Source: DASXZH01 sp036502005
GTDB lineage: Bacteria; Armatimonadota; Fimbriimonadia; Fimbriimonadales; Fimbriimonadaceae
Direction: 5' to 3'
NCBI GenBank assembly: GCA_036502005.1
Contig: DASXZH010000015.1
Location: forward strand, 1-42,581
Length of the DNA: 42,581 bases
Under the pieces are notes generated by a model. It did not search any database and was not told where the DNA came from. It was given only the letters and a program-made list of their open reading frames with translations. Shown piece by piece: positions 16,014 through 24,038 of this stretch. Made by a program: the position numbers and the translations under genes. The first letter of the stretch is position 1. Each line of letters starts with the position of its first letter.

Positions 16014-16883
16014 TTAATGAGGCACAAGGAGCATCCGAAATATGTTTGTAGTATCCGCCACCTTTAAAAGGTCAACATGCGAGCCAGTTCTATCTTGTGC
16101 CGACTGAACGCCAATTAGACGAACGTCGCCGTTGCCAAAAAATGCGAACACGCCCCCACCGCTCATGCCTTTGACGCTCCCTCTATGTAGCTCGTCACTC
16201 CACTGGGGCGCAAATTCGTAAATAGGCGCCTCGTATGACTTTGGCCAGACCTCCATAAACTTGAACGCGACACCCATGCTCGTCAACGAATTCAGAGGTG
16301 CGCCACACATAAAAAACTGGATGCCCATGGGAGCATCCGCCGTGCTCTTGGGAAAAATGTCCGAGCTAACATCTTTGCCCACTAGTGGGCAGAGGCCTGA
16401 GGAGAAGAGGTGCCTTCGATAATAATCGGAGAGGGCTATCAATACGACGTCATCGTTAACTAGGCATGATGCAACCTCTCTTTCCGAGTCTGTCGTCGCT
16501 TGGGCTAGGAGTTGCTTCCCTAATGCGGGCACGGAGATTGTCGTTAGATTTGCGACGCTAAAGACTGTGCCTTCAATATCGCCAATCAAGCAATGCAGCC
16601 GTAAACCAACAGTCTCCGGAGCAGCCCTTTCTATCGCATGCTCTATATCCACAAGAGCATGCGCTGCTGTGACAAGAAACCAGTCGTCCCTAACCTGAAC
16701 AACGAATCCCGAAGCCAGTCCCATTCTTTGACTGCCATTCTCGGGAACGAGCACGGTGATAACGACGGAACTTTTCCTGGCTAACTGTAAACAGGGGTGC
16801 AAGTCCAGAGAGTCGCTCATTCCATTACTGCAAAGTATTGCATGCCCGGCCGAGGTCGAGCCAACTGTCCCTTCCGCAAACAT
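16014..16883 (-). CDS. Trypsin-like serine protease (candidate sensor or activator)
   Basis: The 289-aa product has the chymotrypsin-fold triad in order: H75 in FLVTAAHALVD, an Asp at 144 or 145 in VNDDVVLIAL, and S241 in KGMSGGGVF (the GxSGG motif). No signal peptide or membrane segment is evident, so it probably acts in the cytoplasm. This is unusual for ordinary DegP/HtrA enzymes, and no PDZ domain follows. The ATG at 16883 gives a 21-residue lead; ATG 22 codons in (16820) is also possible and starts nearer the fold. In defence loci, cytoplasmic trypsin-like modules occur next to effector genes. Here the next gene is a TIR/deoxyribosyltransferase-like protein, so proteolytic switching of that protein is a reasonable but untested idea. 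A simple maturation or housekeeping protease is the alternative. Confidence 0.8.
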   Translation of the reverse strand: MFAEGTVGSTSAGHAILCSNGMSDSLDLHPCLQLARKSSVVITVLVPENGSQRMGLASGFVVQVRDDWFLVTAAHALVDIEHAIERAAPETVGLRLHCLIGDIEGTVFSVANLTTISVPALGKQLLAQATTDSEREVASCLVNDDVVLIALSDYYRRHLFSSGLCPLVGKDVSSDIFPKSTADAPMGIQFFMCGAPLNSLTSMGVAFKFMEVWPKSYEAPIYEFAPQWSDELHRGSVKGMSGGGVFAFFGNGDVRLIGVQSAQDRTGSHVDLLKVADTTNIFRMLLVPH

Positions 16884-16982
16884 CTAACTTGCCAGAACCT
16901 TTAAAAGACCCGCCATCCGTCTACGTCTTTCGTGAAGCTAGACGACAGAGAAGTATACGATCGCCATTGGTGGACGTTCAAA

Positions 16983-17468
16983 ATGCCCACCTACCCCAAA
17001 CGACATTTCGCCGGCGCGCCGCTGGTCCTCAACACCCACACAGCAGGCAGAATCCTTGTCGAGATCGCCTGCGGCGTGCAACCTAAAGCCGCTTTCGCCC
17101 TTGAAGGCATCTCCGGCCGCACCTACGACCGCTACCTCCAGCGCTCCAAGATCCTAAGTGATAGCGCCGAAAACGCGCTTCCCCAACAAAGCAACCAAGC
17201 TGAGATCGACCGCTATCTCTTCGGCTATTTCGAACTCCAGCAAATGGCCTGCGAAATAGCCGGCATTCAGCGAAGCAAGGCGGAAGTAAATATCATGATC
17301 GGCTCCCCAACCAGGCGCGTCATCCGCAAGAGAATCTTCAAGAGCCGTCAGGTTCTTTGCGGATCCCAAGTCATCACCCTCCGAGACGAGACCAACGTGG
17401 AAGCTTGCAACACCCTGGAGCACCAACCGCGCCTCCCACCCCCCTTCATACAAAATCCAGAAGGTTGA
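16983..17468 (+). CDS. Small HTH protein resembling phage terminase small subunits
   Basis: 161 aa from the ATG at 16983; the frame is open further upstream from 16932. The segment AGRILVEIACGVQPKAAFALEGISGRTYDRYLQRSK (about 21-56, not all contiguous homology) looks like a helix-turn-helix of the form A-G-I-S-x-R-T-Y/F-x-R-W/Y-L, followed by an acidic/helical EIDRYLFGYFELQQMACEIA stretch. This order is seen in terminase small-subunit-like proteins. From about residue 90 the sequence becomes basic and unlike the family, so a frameshift or decay there is possible. It is divergent from the protease gene and followed by a hairpin array. The opposite strand also has an open frame (17154-17516), which lowers confidence. 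Confidence 0.42.
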   Translation: MPTYPKRHFAGAPLVLNTHTAGRILVEIACGVQPKAAFALEGISGRTYDRYLQRSKILSDSAENALPQQSNQAEIDRYLFGYFELQQMACEIAGIQRSKAEVNIMIGSPTRRVIRKRIFKSRQVLCGSQVITLRDETNVEACNTLEHQPRLPPPFIQNPEG

Positions 17469-17602
17469 ATCTGAGATGTCAGCCAGAATTGACATCTCAG
17501 ATTCAACAGACCGCAATTCTGTCTCAATGGTGGCTCGCCACTAAGCCACCATCTAGGTTCAAACCGGGCCATTCTAACAAATCCTGTCTTGGGACCAAGA
17601 CA
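17464..17602. repeat. Tandem array of three strong hairpins
   Basis: Three perfect inverted repeats follow one another: an 18-bp stem (17464-17481 with 17490-17507, 8-nt loop), a 9-bp stem (17527-17535 with 17544-17552), and an 8-bp stem TGTCTTGG/CCAAGACA (17585-17592 with 17595-17602). No T-run follows, so they are not ordinary terminators. Nothing coding is seen from 17469 to 17941; the remainder holds the repeats listed separately. Confidence 0.8.
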
Positions 17603-17651
17603 CAATCGCACCTTGAAAACTGAATATCATCACCACTTTGCGAAGCTGGGC

Positions 17652-17706
17652 GCACCTCTCCCCCTTCCGCGCGTTAGCTACAAGTTAAAGCGCAGGGGAG
17701 GGGGCG
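17652..17706. repeat. CT-rich palindromic repeat R1, diverged copy
   Basis: CACCTCTCCCCCTT at the left and GCAGGGGAGGGGGCG at the right form a stem around a longer, different loop. This matches the arms of the R1 family. Confidence 0.55.
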
Positions 17707-17729
17707 AAACAACGACGATTTGCCGACGA

Positions 17730-17760
17730 GATCCCTCACACGGAGTGCGGGATGACAGAG
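17730..17760. repeat. Dispersed repeat R4, copy 2 (inverted)
   Basis: ATCCCTCACACGGAGTGCGG and the following GATGACAGAG are the reverse complement of the R4 copy at 12721-12752, with a few differences. Confidence 0.6.
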
Positions 17761-17785
17761 TTCCCAACCCGTCGCCCGTCACTCG

Positions 17786-17930
17786 CATAGGCGTTAAAAT
17801 AAGGAAACCTTGGCGTTTTTGCAGCCACAAATCTCTCCCGGATGGAGAGGTCGGTGAGTCCGCGAACCGGGAGACGCGCGAGCGACAAACCTTTGAAAGT
17901 AGCCCCCTAAACCTTATTTTAACGCCTATG
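17786..17930. repeat. Dispersed repeat R5 with perfect 19-bp terminal inverted repeats
   Basis: CATAGGCGTTAAAATAAGG at 17786-17804 is perfectly complementary to 17912-17930. The inside holds GGTGAGTCCGCGAACC and a CTCTCCCGG/CCGGGAGA pair. A related, less complete copy in the other orientation lies at 36165-36300. Size, ends and dispersal fit a small non-autonomous element of MITE type. It sits just after the stop of the GT9 gene. Confidence 0.7.
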
Positions 17931-17941
17931 CCCGTCACTCG

Positions 17942-18898
17942 TCACCCCGGATAAGCTTTCATGGCCTCCAGAGTCGCCTTCAGTACAGCGTCCGGATCCA
18001 TATCCTTTATATTCCCACCTGGAATCTGAATCGACTGATGAGGCGCGTAGTTGTGCCCCCATTTGCTCGATAAAGTGGGCCCAAAAACCGTCACTGTCGG
18101 GCAGCCGACAGCTGCCGCGATGTGCATAATCCCAGTGCTTCCACCAATACAGGCCTTAAGCGAAGCCACCGCCCCCATGGATTCCCGCAAAGAGCACTTC
18201 CCTATCAAATCCACCAATGGCGAATCCACACAGGCCTGTAAAGCTTCGCCAAAGGGAGCTTCTTCCCTGCCCCCAACCATGACAACTTTATGACCACTGG
18301 CAATCAACTGCGAAGCAACAAACCCCAAACCGTCAGCGGGCAAAGTTTTCTCGGCAAAGCTAGCTCCTGGCTGAATCCCGACCGTGGCACCGGAAACCAA
18401 CTCCTGCCCGCGCTTAAACTCGGAATCGGTCACCGTCAGATGAACCCGCGTGAAGTCACCCGGGATCCCCATCGCCTCTACCAAATCGCCATAGCAAGAG
18501 CCCTCAAAACGAAGCTTGCTATAGGGAACCCGCGTGGTAAGAAGAACGCCCCTTTGCTCGGTGTTATGGCCTATCCGTTTCGGAATTCCCGCCAGTCGGG
18601 CAACGAGCGCCGAACGAATGCTCCGGTTCACCAAAAGGCAGACCTCAAACCCCATCTTGCGCAGGCGAAAGCCCTCGCGCCAAACCGCGCTGAACCCGCG
18701 CAACGGGCCGGGAGTGATGAACTCATAGCCGTTCTGGTCCTCGCTCAGCATGGTTTGCACATGCTTCGGCACCAAAATCGAACGGTCAGAAAACTCCCCA
18801 GCCAGCACCTTCAGCGCGGGCGTGGCCATTACGGAATCTCCGAGAAACTTGGGCTTTAGATAGACGAGAAGTTTTTCAGAGCGCACGTACCACCGCAT
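17942..18898 (-). CDS. Glycosyltransferase family 9 (heptosyltransferase-like), first of pair
   Basis: The 318-aa product has the GT9 N-terminus KLLVYLKPKFLGDSVMATPALKVL (two-domain GT-B fold) and the donor-site region VGIQPGASFAEKTLP with the later GGSTGIMHIAAAVGCPTVTVFGPT. That last segment, G-x-x-T-G-x-x-H-I-A-A-A, is the strongest mark of the ADP-heptose:LPS heptosyltransferase family. Likely adds a heptose or related sugar to a surface glycan at the cytoplasmic face. It overlaps the upstream GT9 gene by 23 bp, so the two are co-translated. The acceptor cannot be told. Confidence 0.9.
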   Translation of the reverse strand: MRWYVRSEKLLVYLKPKFLGDSVMATPALKVLAGEFSDRSILVPKHVQTMLSEDQNGYEFITPGPLRGFSAVWREGFRLRKMGFEVCLLVNRSIRSALVARLAGIPKRIGHNTEQRGVLLTTRVPYSKLRFEGSCYGDLVEAMGIPGDFTRVHLTVTDSEFKRGQELVSGATVGIQPGASFAEKTLPADGLGFVASQLIASGHKVVMVGGREEAPFGEALQACVDSPLVDLIGKCSLRESMGAVASLKACIGGSTGIMHIAAAVGCPTVTVFGPTLSSKWGHNYAPHQSIQIPGGNIKDMDPDAVLKATLEAMKAYPG

Positions 18899-19886
18899 CG
18901 CGCACGGCTTCCACGGAAAGGTCTTGCACTTGACCCTTAGCCGGCGGCGTAAGAACTGTCAAACCCTCAAACGGAGGCGCCCATAGGCGATGGATGCCAT
19001 CTCGAAAAATGCCGACCGTTTTCTTGCGCGCGGCTACAGCTAAGTGCAGAATGCCATTGTCCAGCGTTAGCACCAACTGAGCTTTGTGCAACGCGCCGAC
19101 CACTTCCGGCAAAGATAACTTCCCGCGAAGATCCTTAATAGACCCCGATTCCAGAAGCTGCATTTCTAAGTCGTTGCCTTTCCAAAAATATTCTTGCTGT
19201 ATCGGATGAGCGCCGACCAAGCCTATTTCCAACCCCTTTTCTTTAAAGACCGAAAGCACTTGTAGCCATTTTTCCGCGGGCCAAAGCTTCTCAGGCAAAG
19301 TAGCGGCAGCAGAAATGAGAATAGGCGGAATATCGATTGAAGGCTCTTCGCAGGGCACTTTGTAAGGCGGGATTTCGCCATCCAGGTAGCAGAGCCGGCA
19401 AAAGATCTCGCCAATAAAAGGCGACTTTAGCAAAGGGTACCGCTGGGTAAGATCCTCCGCTTTCCAGTCTCGATCTTGCCATAGCTGGCCCCGCTCGTCA
19501 TCAGCAAAATAGAGGTCATGGGCGGTGCCATCGCCGCATGGCCCACAAACAAACGTGTCTTCCGTGCAAAGGCTCTCGGCAAAGAGCTTATCAGGATTAG
19601 CCCTTTCGATATTAACAATGAGATCGTAGCCGCGCTTTTCGTGCGCAATGCCTGCCAATTCAGAAGGCATTGAGCCGTGCAAAGGGTAAGTCCAATCAAT
19701 AAGATCGGAGTTCGTCTGTAGTTCCCAGGTTCGCACCCCGCCGTAATAGTCCAACGTGGCAGGCTGAAATTCGGCCCGAAGCATTTGCAGCAACGGGGTC
19801 ACCACCACGAAGTTACCCAGGGCGTCATTCGAGATGACGGCAAGCCTTCCTCCCGGCTTAAGCTTCTCTCCTTGAAACCGCCTCAC
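18876..19886 (-). CDS. Glycosyltransferase family 9 (heptosyltransferase-like), second of pair
   Basis: The 336-aa product begins LAVISNDALGNFVVVTPLLQMLRAEF, the GT9 pattern with N-D-A-L-G-N in place of the usual R-x-G-D. It ends with LVLTLDNGILHLAVAARKKTVGIF, where G-I-L-H-L-A-V-A replaces the common T-G-P-x-H-x-A-A. So it is a diverged GT9. The start is GTG at 19886, with TAAAAT exactly 6 nt upstream, suggesting a leaderless mRNA for the two-gene unit. It is divergent from the MFS transporter gene with 47 bp between the starts. Confidence 0.85.
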   Translation of the reverse strand: MRRFQGEKLKPGGRLAVISNDALGNFVVVTPLLQMLRAEFQPATLDYYGGVRTWELQTNSDLIDWTYPLHGSMPSELAGIAHEKRGYDLIVNIERANPDKLFAESLCTEDTFVCGPCGDGTAHDLYFADDERGQLWQDRDWKAEDLTQRYPLLKSPFIGEIFCRLCYLDGEIPPYKVPCEEPSIDIPPILISAAATLPEKLWPAEKWLQVLSVFKEKGLEIGLVGAHPIQQEYFWKGNDLEMQLLESGSIKDLRGKLSLPEVVGALHKAQLVLTLDNGILHLAVAARKKTVGIFRDGIHRLWAPPFEGLTVLTPPAKGQVQDLSVEAVRDAVVRAL

Positions 19887-19892
19887 CGCGAC

Positions 19893-19898
19893 ATTTTA
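19893..19898 (-). promoter_or_regulatory. -10 box TAAAAT, leaderless start (GTG)
   Basis: On the minus strand TAAAAT lies 6 nt before the GTG of the GT9 operon. The CAAAAT box of the divergent MFS gene is only 23 bp away. Confidence 0.5.
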
Positions 19899-19921
19899 AC
19901 CTACATGCAACACATTTCGCG

Positions 19922-19927
19922 CAAAAT
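19922..19927 (+). promoter_or_regulatory. -10-like box CAAAAT, leaderless start (GTG)
   Basis: CAAAAT ends 6 nt before the GTG at 19934. It is weaker than TAAAAT but has the same spacing as the divergent GT9 promoter. Confidence 0.35.
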
Positions 19928-19933
19928 GATTGC

Positions 19934-21154
19934 GTGTCTTTTCGGGAGGGCTTAAAATCGCTGCCAAAACAGATTTGGCAACTCGGCTGGATCAGCTTCT
20001 TTAACGATGTCTGCTCGGAGATGGCCTACCCAATTTTGGCCCTTTTTATGGTCGCCATTGGCCAAGGCCCAGCCGCTCTTGGATTTGTAGAAGGGATTGC
20101 GGAGGCGATAGTCAGCTTCATGAAAGGGGCGTCCGGTGTGCGCTCGGATGTGACTGGTCGCAGGGTGCCCTACATTCAATGGGGCTATTTTATGACCTCC
20201 GTCAGCAAGGCCTTTGTTGGACTTGCTAATGGTTGGGGTTTGGTTCTGGCGGGGCGTTCGTTGGATCGGTTCGGCAAGGGCGTTCGCACGACGGCGCGGG
20301 ATACGCTAATCGTAGATTCGATGGAGCAAAAACGGCTTGGCGCTGCTTTTGGCTTGCACCGGGCAATGGATACGGCGGGGGCCTTTGTAGGCGTGCTGCT
20401 GACGCTTCTGCTGCTTTATATATTTAGGGGCTCGGATCAGCTCAAGGTTTACCGAACAATCTTTTTCGTATCGGTTGTGCCGGGCTTCTTTGCCGTTGTT
20501 TTGACTTTGAAACTACGAGAAGCAAAAGCGACGGAAGAGGCTCCCGGCGAGGTTAAAGAAAAGCCCAAGATTAGTTTGAAGGGGCTGCCCAGCGGTTATT
20601 GGAAGGCGATCATCATCACTTGCGTTTTTGCTCTTGCCAATAGCAGCGACACGTTCCTGGTTCTGCGCGCCAACGATGTTTTTAAGAACTCGGCAGGTGT
20701 GGCTGGAGCCGCGATTTTGGCGATTTGGGCTTACGCCCTTTACAACGCGGTCTACACGCTCGTCTCTTACCCTGCCGGCGAATGGAGCGATACCGTTGGC
20801 CGCTGGATTGTGCTGGGAATAGGCTGGCTCATCTACGCGGCTGTGTACGCGGGGTTTGCCTTGGTGAACGGCTGGCTTATTTGGGTTTTGTTTGCCATTT
20901 ACGGAATCTATATCGGCATGACCGACGGCGTGAGTAAAGCCCTGGTTGGGGACTTTGCCCCGAAACACGCAAAGGGCACCGCCATGGGCGTGTATTACAT
21001 GTTCAACGGCTTTGCGACCCTGGCCGCGAGCGGTCTGATGGGCATTTTGTGGACCGTTTACGGGTACAAGACAGCGTTCTTGTTCGAGGCCGGCGCGGCG
21101 CTGGTTTCGGTGGTCTTGGTGGTTCTGCTGGGAAGGAAGAAGAAGGAGGGTTAA
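19934..21154 (+). CDS. Major facilitator superfamily transporter
   Basis: The 406-aa length and about 12 hydrophobic segments fit MFS. The loop 2-3 region reads SGVRSDVTGRRVPY, matching the G-x-x-x-D-R-x-G-R-R motif with D kept. LAGRSLDRFGKGVRTTARDTLIVD follows helix 4, and FGLHRAMDTAGAFVGVLLTLLLL marks helix 5. The family group starting with S-F-F-N-D-x-x-S-E-M-x-Y-P is widespread and mostly uncharacterised; substrate unknown. A hydrophilic, Lys/Glu-rich loop sits at mid-chain (about 197-217), as usual. The start is GTG; no Shine-Dalgarno sequence is seen. Its position among glycosyltransferases hints at export of a sugar or envelope precursor, without proof. Confidence 0.9.
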   Translation: MSFREGLKSLPKQIWQLGWISFFNDVCSEMAYPILALFMVAIGQGPAALGFVEGIAEAIVSFMKGASGVRSDVTGRRVPYIQWGYFMTSVSKAFVGLANGWGLVLAGRSLDRFGKGVRTTARDTLIVDSMEQKRLGAAFGLHRAMDTAGAFVGVLLTLLLLYIFRGSDQLKVYRTIFFVSVVPGFFAVVLTLKLREAKATEEAPGEVKEKPKISLKGLPSGYWKAIIITCVFALANSSDTFLVLRANDVFKNSAGVAGAAILAIWAYALYNAVYTLVSYPAGEWSDTVGRWIVLGIGWLIYAAVYAGFALVNGWLIWVLFAIYGIYIGMTDGVSKALVGDFAPKHAKGTAMGVYYMFNGFATLAASGLMGILWTVYGYKTAFLFEAGAALVSVVLVVLLGRKKKEG

Positions 21155-22308
21155 GCTGCGCGCTGCTTTCTCGTCCAAGTTCTCGCCAGTTCCAAAATCT
21201 TCTTGAGCTTCGGCTCGGAGCTAAAGACTTCCATCACACGGACGCGGCCCATGACACCCATCTGATCGCGCATCCGAACATCATCCAGTAGCCTTTCGAT
21301 CGCCATTTTCAGCGCTTCCGGGGATTTAGAAACCAAGATTCCGGTTTCACCATCAGCGACGATGTCCACCAGGCCGCCGCTGCGGGTCGCTACAACTGGC
21401 AGGCCACGGGCCATGCCTTCAACTGCGACCAAGCCAAATGGCTCTTCCCATAGCGAAGGAACCACCAAAATATCGAGGGCATCCATGAGAGAGATTGGGT
21501 CTTCAACACTCCCAAGGAACCGAATGGATTTAGTTAAGCCCATTTCCTTAACGTAGTTTTGAAGGTCGGTGTACTCCCACTCGTCCTCGAAGTCGCTGGC
21601 TCCAGCAATCAGCAAAACCACATCTGGCCGATCTTCGATGATTGGCATCATAGCTTCGATCAGCACGCGCTGGCCCTTGTGAATGGAAATCCGGCCGACT
21701 ACCCCAACGGCAGTTTGTCCGGCGGCTAGGCCAAACCTATGCCGGGCGTCATTTACGATGGGCTCCGAAACAAAATCGGGGCTGACCCAGTTGCCAACAA
21801 GTGTGGTTTTGGCATGCGGCAAATCCTGGAAGGGCTTTGCCGCCGCCTCGGAACAAAAAGTTATAGCTTTCACGCAATCGCGGTTGAAGCACCAGTAGAG
21901 AATGGCCTTTTCCTTTCCGCCAAAAATCAAATGGACGGCACTAATCACCGGCAAATGCAGCTTCTGGGCTGCCAAAACCACCGGCAGGGTACAACGCGGG
22001 CCGTTGCAAAACAGGATCTCGGCATGCCACTGCTCGGCCAGGGATTGGATCTGGTTTCGCACGGCGCCGACTGCGGGCAAGTAGCGAAACTGGTCCAGCA
22101 AGGTCTTGCGGCCCGCTGTAAGCTCCGGAAGGTCAAAGAAGAGAACCGGAATATCGTTCTCGACGAGGAGCTTTGAAAAGGGGCCCTTTTCTGGCAAGGC
22201 AACTGCGCACCGCGCGCCCTGCGATTTGAAATACAGAACCGTATCCAGCAGAATTCGTTGCCCGCCGCCCATGGCCGCGAACTGGTCCACAAAGAGCACC
22301 CTAGGCAT
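21151..22308 (-). CDS. Glycosyltransferase family 4
   Basis: The 385-aa product is a GT-B retaining glycosyltransferase. The N-terminus LFVDQFAAMGGGQRILLDTVLYFK has the glycine-rich GGGQR turn. The C-terminal donor domain holds GVVGRISIHKGQRVLIEAM, then LVVPSLWEEPFGLVAVEGMARGLPVVAT, with the E-x(7)-E motif (EEPFGLVAVE). It overlaps the upstream GT4 gene by 8 bp and ends within the 3' end of the convergent MFS gene. Likely works on a cell-surface polysaccharide with the neighbouring GT9 and GT4 enzymes. Confidence 0.92.
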   Translation of the reverse strand: MPRVLFVDQFAAMGGGQRILLDTVLYFKSQGARCAVALPEKGPFSKLLVENDIPVLFFDLPELTAGRKTLLDQFRYLPAVGAVRNQIQSLAEQWHAEILFCNGPRCTLPVVLAAQKLHLPVISAVHLIFGGKEKAILYWCFNRDCVKAITFCSEAAAKPFQDLPHAKTTLVGNWVSPDFVSEPIVNDARHRFGLAAGQTAVGVVGRISIHKGQRVLIEAMMPIIEDRPDVVLLIAGASDFEDEWEYTDLQNYVKEMGLTKSIRFLGSVEDPISLMDALDILVVPSLWEEPFGLVAVEGMARGLPVVATRSGGLVDIVADGETGILVSKSPEALKMAIERLLDDVRMRDQMGVMGRVRVMEVFSSEPKLKKILELARTWTRKQRAA

Positions 22309-23512
22309 TCTTCAGCGCTCCTTCGTAGATGCTCAACAGTCCATTAACGTGATTGTCCAAAGTTGGTGGTTTGCTCCAAAACTGCCCGTAAGCGGCAGCG
22401 CCCATCTCGCATGCGACCTGCCCACTACTAAGTTTTTCCATAGCGGCGGCGAGTTGTCCTTCATTGGAGGCATCGATCAGGAAGCCATTCTTGCGGTCTT
22501 GGATGTTCTCACTCGCTGCGCAGGTTCGGGTGACGATGGCGGGCACACCTAAAGCGGCCGCTTCTTGAACGACCAAGCCTTGGGTTTCGTACCACCGGGT
22601 GGGCAGAACGATTGCGCGAGCCTTCAGCATCTCTTCCCTAACCTGTTCTGGCTTTAGCCAGCCGGTGATAACAGCGTTTGGATTTGCCCGCATCACTTCT
22701 TCGTGCAGTTCGCCGTCGCCGATAAACCTGATTGGAACGTCCAATTTGTGGGCAGCGGCTGCGGCGATCACTGGGTCTTTGCCAGGCACAAGCGAGCCGA
22801 CAAAAACGAATGGGCTATCTTCGGTTAGCTTTCTTTTTTGCCCTGGAACCGCGTCGACTGGATTCGACAAGACATGCCTTCTGCCCGCACGGGTGAGATA
22901 CGGCTCAATAATCCGGCGGCTAAAATCGGAAACGAAAACTACGTCTCCCAAGCGGTTCGGTACCTGCAAGTAGCCGTTTTGGATGGCCTGTTTTGTATAG
23001 GTCCACACCTTGCGGCTATATCCCTTTTGATTGCAATGAGCGGTCAAGCAGGAAAGAGAAAGGGCTTTTCGGGAGCAGATGCCGTGGGTTTTGAAATCGA
23101 AGAAATTAGCGTAAGGACAAGTAAGCCCATACTCGTGGCAGGTGTAAACGACCGGAAGCTTGCGCTTGAACACAGGTGCGAAAACACTGCTGGAAAGAGT
23201 GTCCCGATTCGAGTGAAAATGAACGATTGAATCCGGCTGAACGTCCAAAACCGATTCAAAAGCGGTTGCGGCAGCCTTGTCCCAAAGGCCGGCCACTAAC
23301 GAGCGCTTAAGGGGCATATCGTTGTAAGGCCGATGATCCAAGCAGGTCACCTTTAGGTTCGGAGCCTCCAACAACTCAGGATCGACCGGCCCCGCGCCGG
23401 CAAAGACATGAACTTGAACTCCCCGGGCCGCCAATGCTTTCGCGGAAAAGAGGGCCACGCGGGCCGCGCCTCCATTCACATAGGCGAAATCATTCACGAT
23501 AACAACGTTCAT
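22301..23512 (-). CDS. Glycosyltransferase family 4
   Basis: The 403-aa product starts VVIVNDFAYVNGGAARVALFSAKALAARG, the GT4 acceptor-domain pattern. The donor domain has PFVFVGSLVPGKDPVIAAAA, and IVLPTRWYETQGLVVQEAAALGVPAIV contains the E-x(7)-E motif (ETQGLVVQE). A Cys-rich stretch at about 138-160 (CHEYGLTCPYANFFDF..) is common in this subgroup. First gene of the GT4 pair and translationally coupled to the next. Sugar and acceptor unknown. Confidence 0.92.
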   Translation of the reverse strand: MNVVIVNDFAYVNGGAARVALFSAKALAARGVQVHVFAGAGPVDPELLEAPNLKVTCLDHRPYNDMPLKRSLVAGLWDKAAATAFESVLDVQPDSIVHFHSNRDTLSSSVFAPVFKRKLPVVYTCHEYGLTCPYANFFDFKTHGICSRKALSLSCLTAHCNQKGYSRKVWTYTKQAIQNGYLQVPNRLGDVVFVSDFSRRIIEPYLTRAGRRHVLSNPVDAVPGQKRKLTEDSPFVFVGSLVPGKDPVIAAAAAHKLDVPIRFIGDGELHEEVMRANPNAVITGWLKPEQVREEMLKARAIVLPTRWYETQGLVVQEAAALGVPAIVTRTCAASENIQDRKNGFLIDASNEGQLAAAMEKLSSGQVACEMGAAAYGQFWSKPPTLDNHVNGLLSIYEGALKNA

Positions 23513-23570
23513 ATTTGAGCCCGACTATCTGGATTATCGGCATCAAATGGGCAAAACGGGCGGGTAGCCT

Positions 23571-24038
23571 ATGCAGGAAATGGATGTTTCTATGCAGGGA
23601 GTGGTGATCCGCGAATTAAGGCGGTTCGGCGATACGAGAGGCTGGCTAACCGAGCTGTTTCGGCACGATGAACTGCCGACAGATTTCAGGCCCGTGATGA
23701 GCTACTTGAGCGTTACCCACCCAGGCGTTGCCAGAGGCCCCCATGAGCACGTTGACCAAACCGATGGTTTTGCCTTCATCGATGGCTCCTACGAACTCTA
23801 TTTGTGGGAGAATCGGCCCGGAAGAACGGCCGACCCAATGGTCGTAAAGGTTGGAAGCGAAAATCCAGTTCTTGTCATCGTCCCGCCCGGCGTGGTTCAT
23901 GCCTATAAGAATGTGGGCGACAAAGATGCCTTCGTTCTAAACTTCCCCAACCAGCTTTATGCAGGCGAAGGAAAGAAAGAGGAAGTGGATGAGATCCGCC
24001 ACGAGTCCGATCCTGGCTCGCGATTTAAGATCGATTAG
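23571..24038 (+). CDS. RmlC-like cupin, dTDP-sugar 3,5-epimerase family
   Basis: The 155-aa cupin resembles the dTDP-4-dehydrorhamnose 3,5-epimerase/isomerase group. It has RELRRFGDTRGWLTELFR (R-F-x-D-x-R-G-x-x-x-E), then HPGVARGPHEHVDQTDGFAF, where RGPHEH replaces RGxHYQ, and the late VIVPPGVVHAYKN. Full RmlC is about 180 aa, so this is short. It could be a sugar epimerase or isomerase making a glycan precursor for the adjacent glycosyltransferases. There are three close in-frame ATG codons (23571, 23580, 23592); the first is used here but 23580 or 23592 are also plausible. Confidence 0.85.
   Translation: MQEMDVSMQGVVIRELRRFGDTRGWLTELFRHDELPTDFRPVMSYLSVTHPGVARGPHEHVDQTDGFAFIDGSYELYLWENRPGRTADPMVVKVGSENPVLVIVPPGVVHAYKNVGDKDAFVLNFPNQLYAGEGKKEEVDEIRHESDPGSRFKID

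Noticed and set aside
17154..17516. Minus-strand 120-codon gene
   Set aside because: It looks partly coding but overlaps the plus-strand HTH-like gene, whose N-terminal motif is more specific. Kept only as a doubt on that gene.
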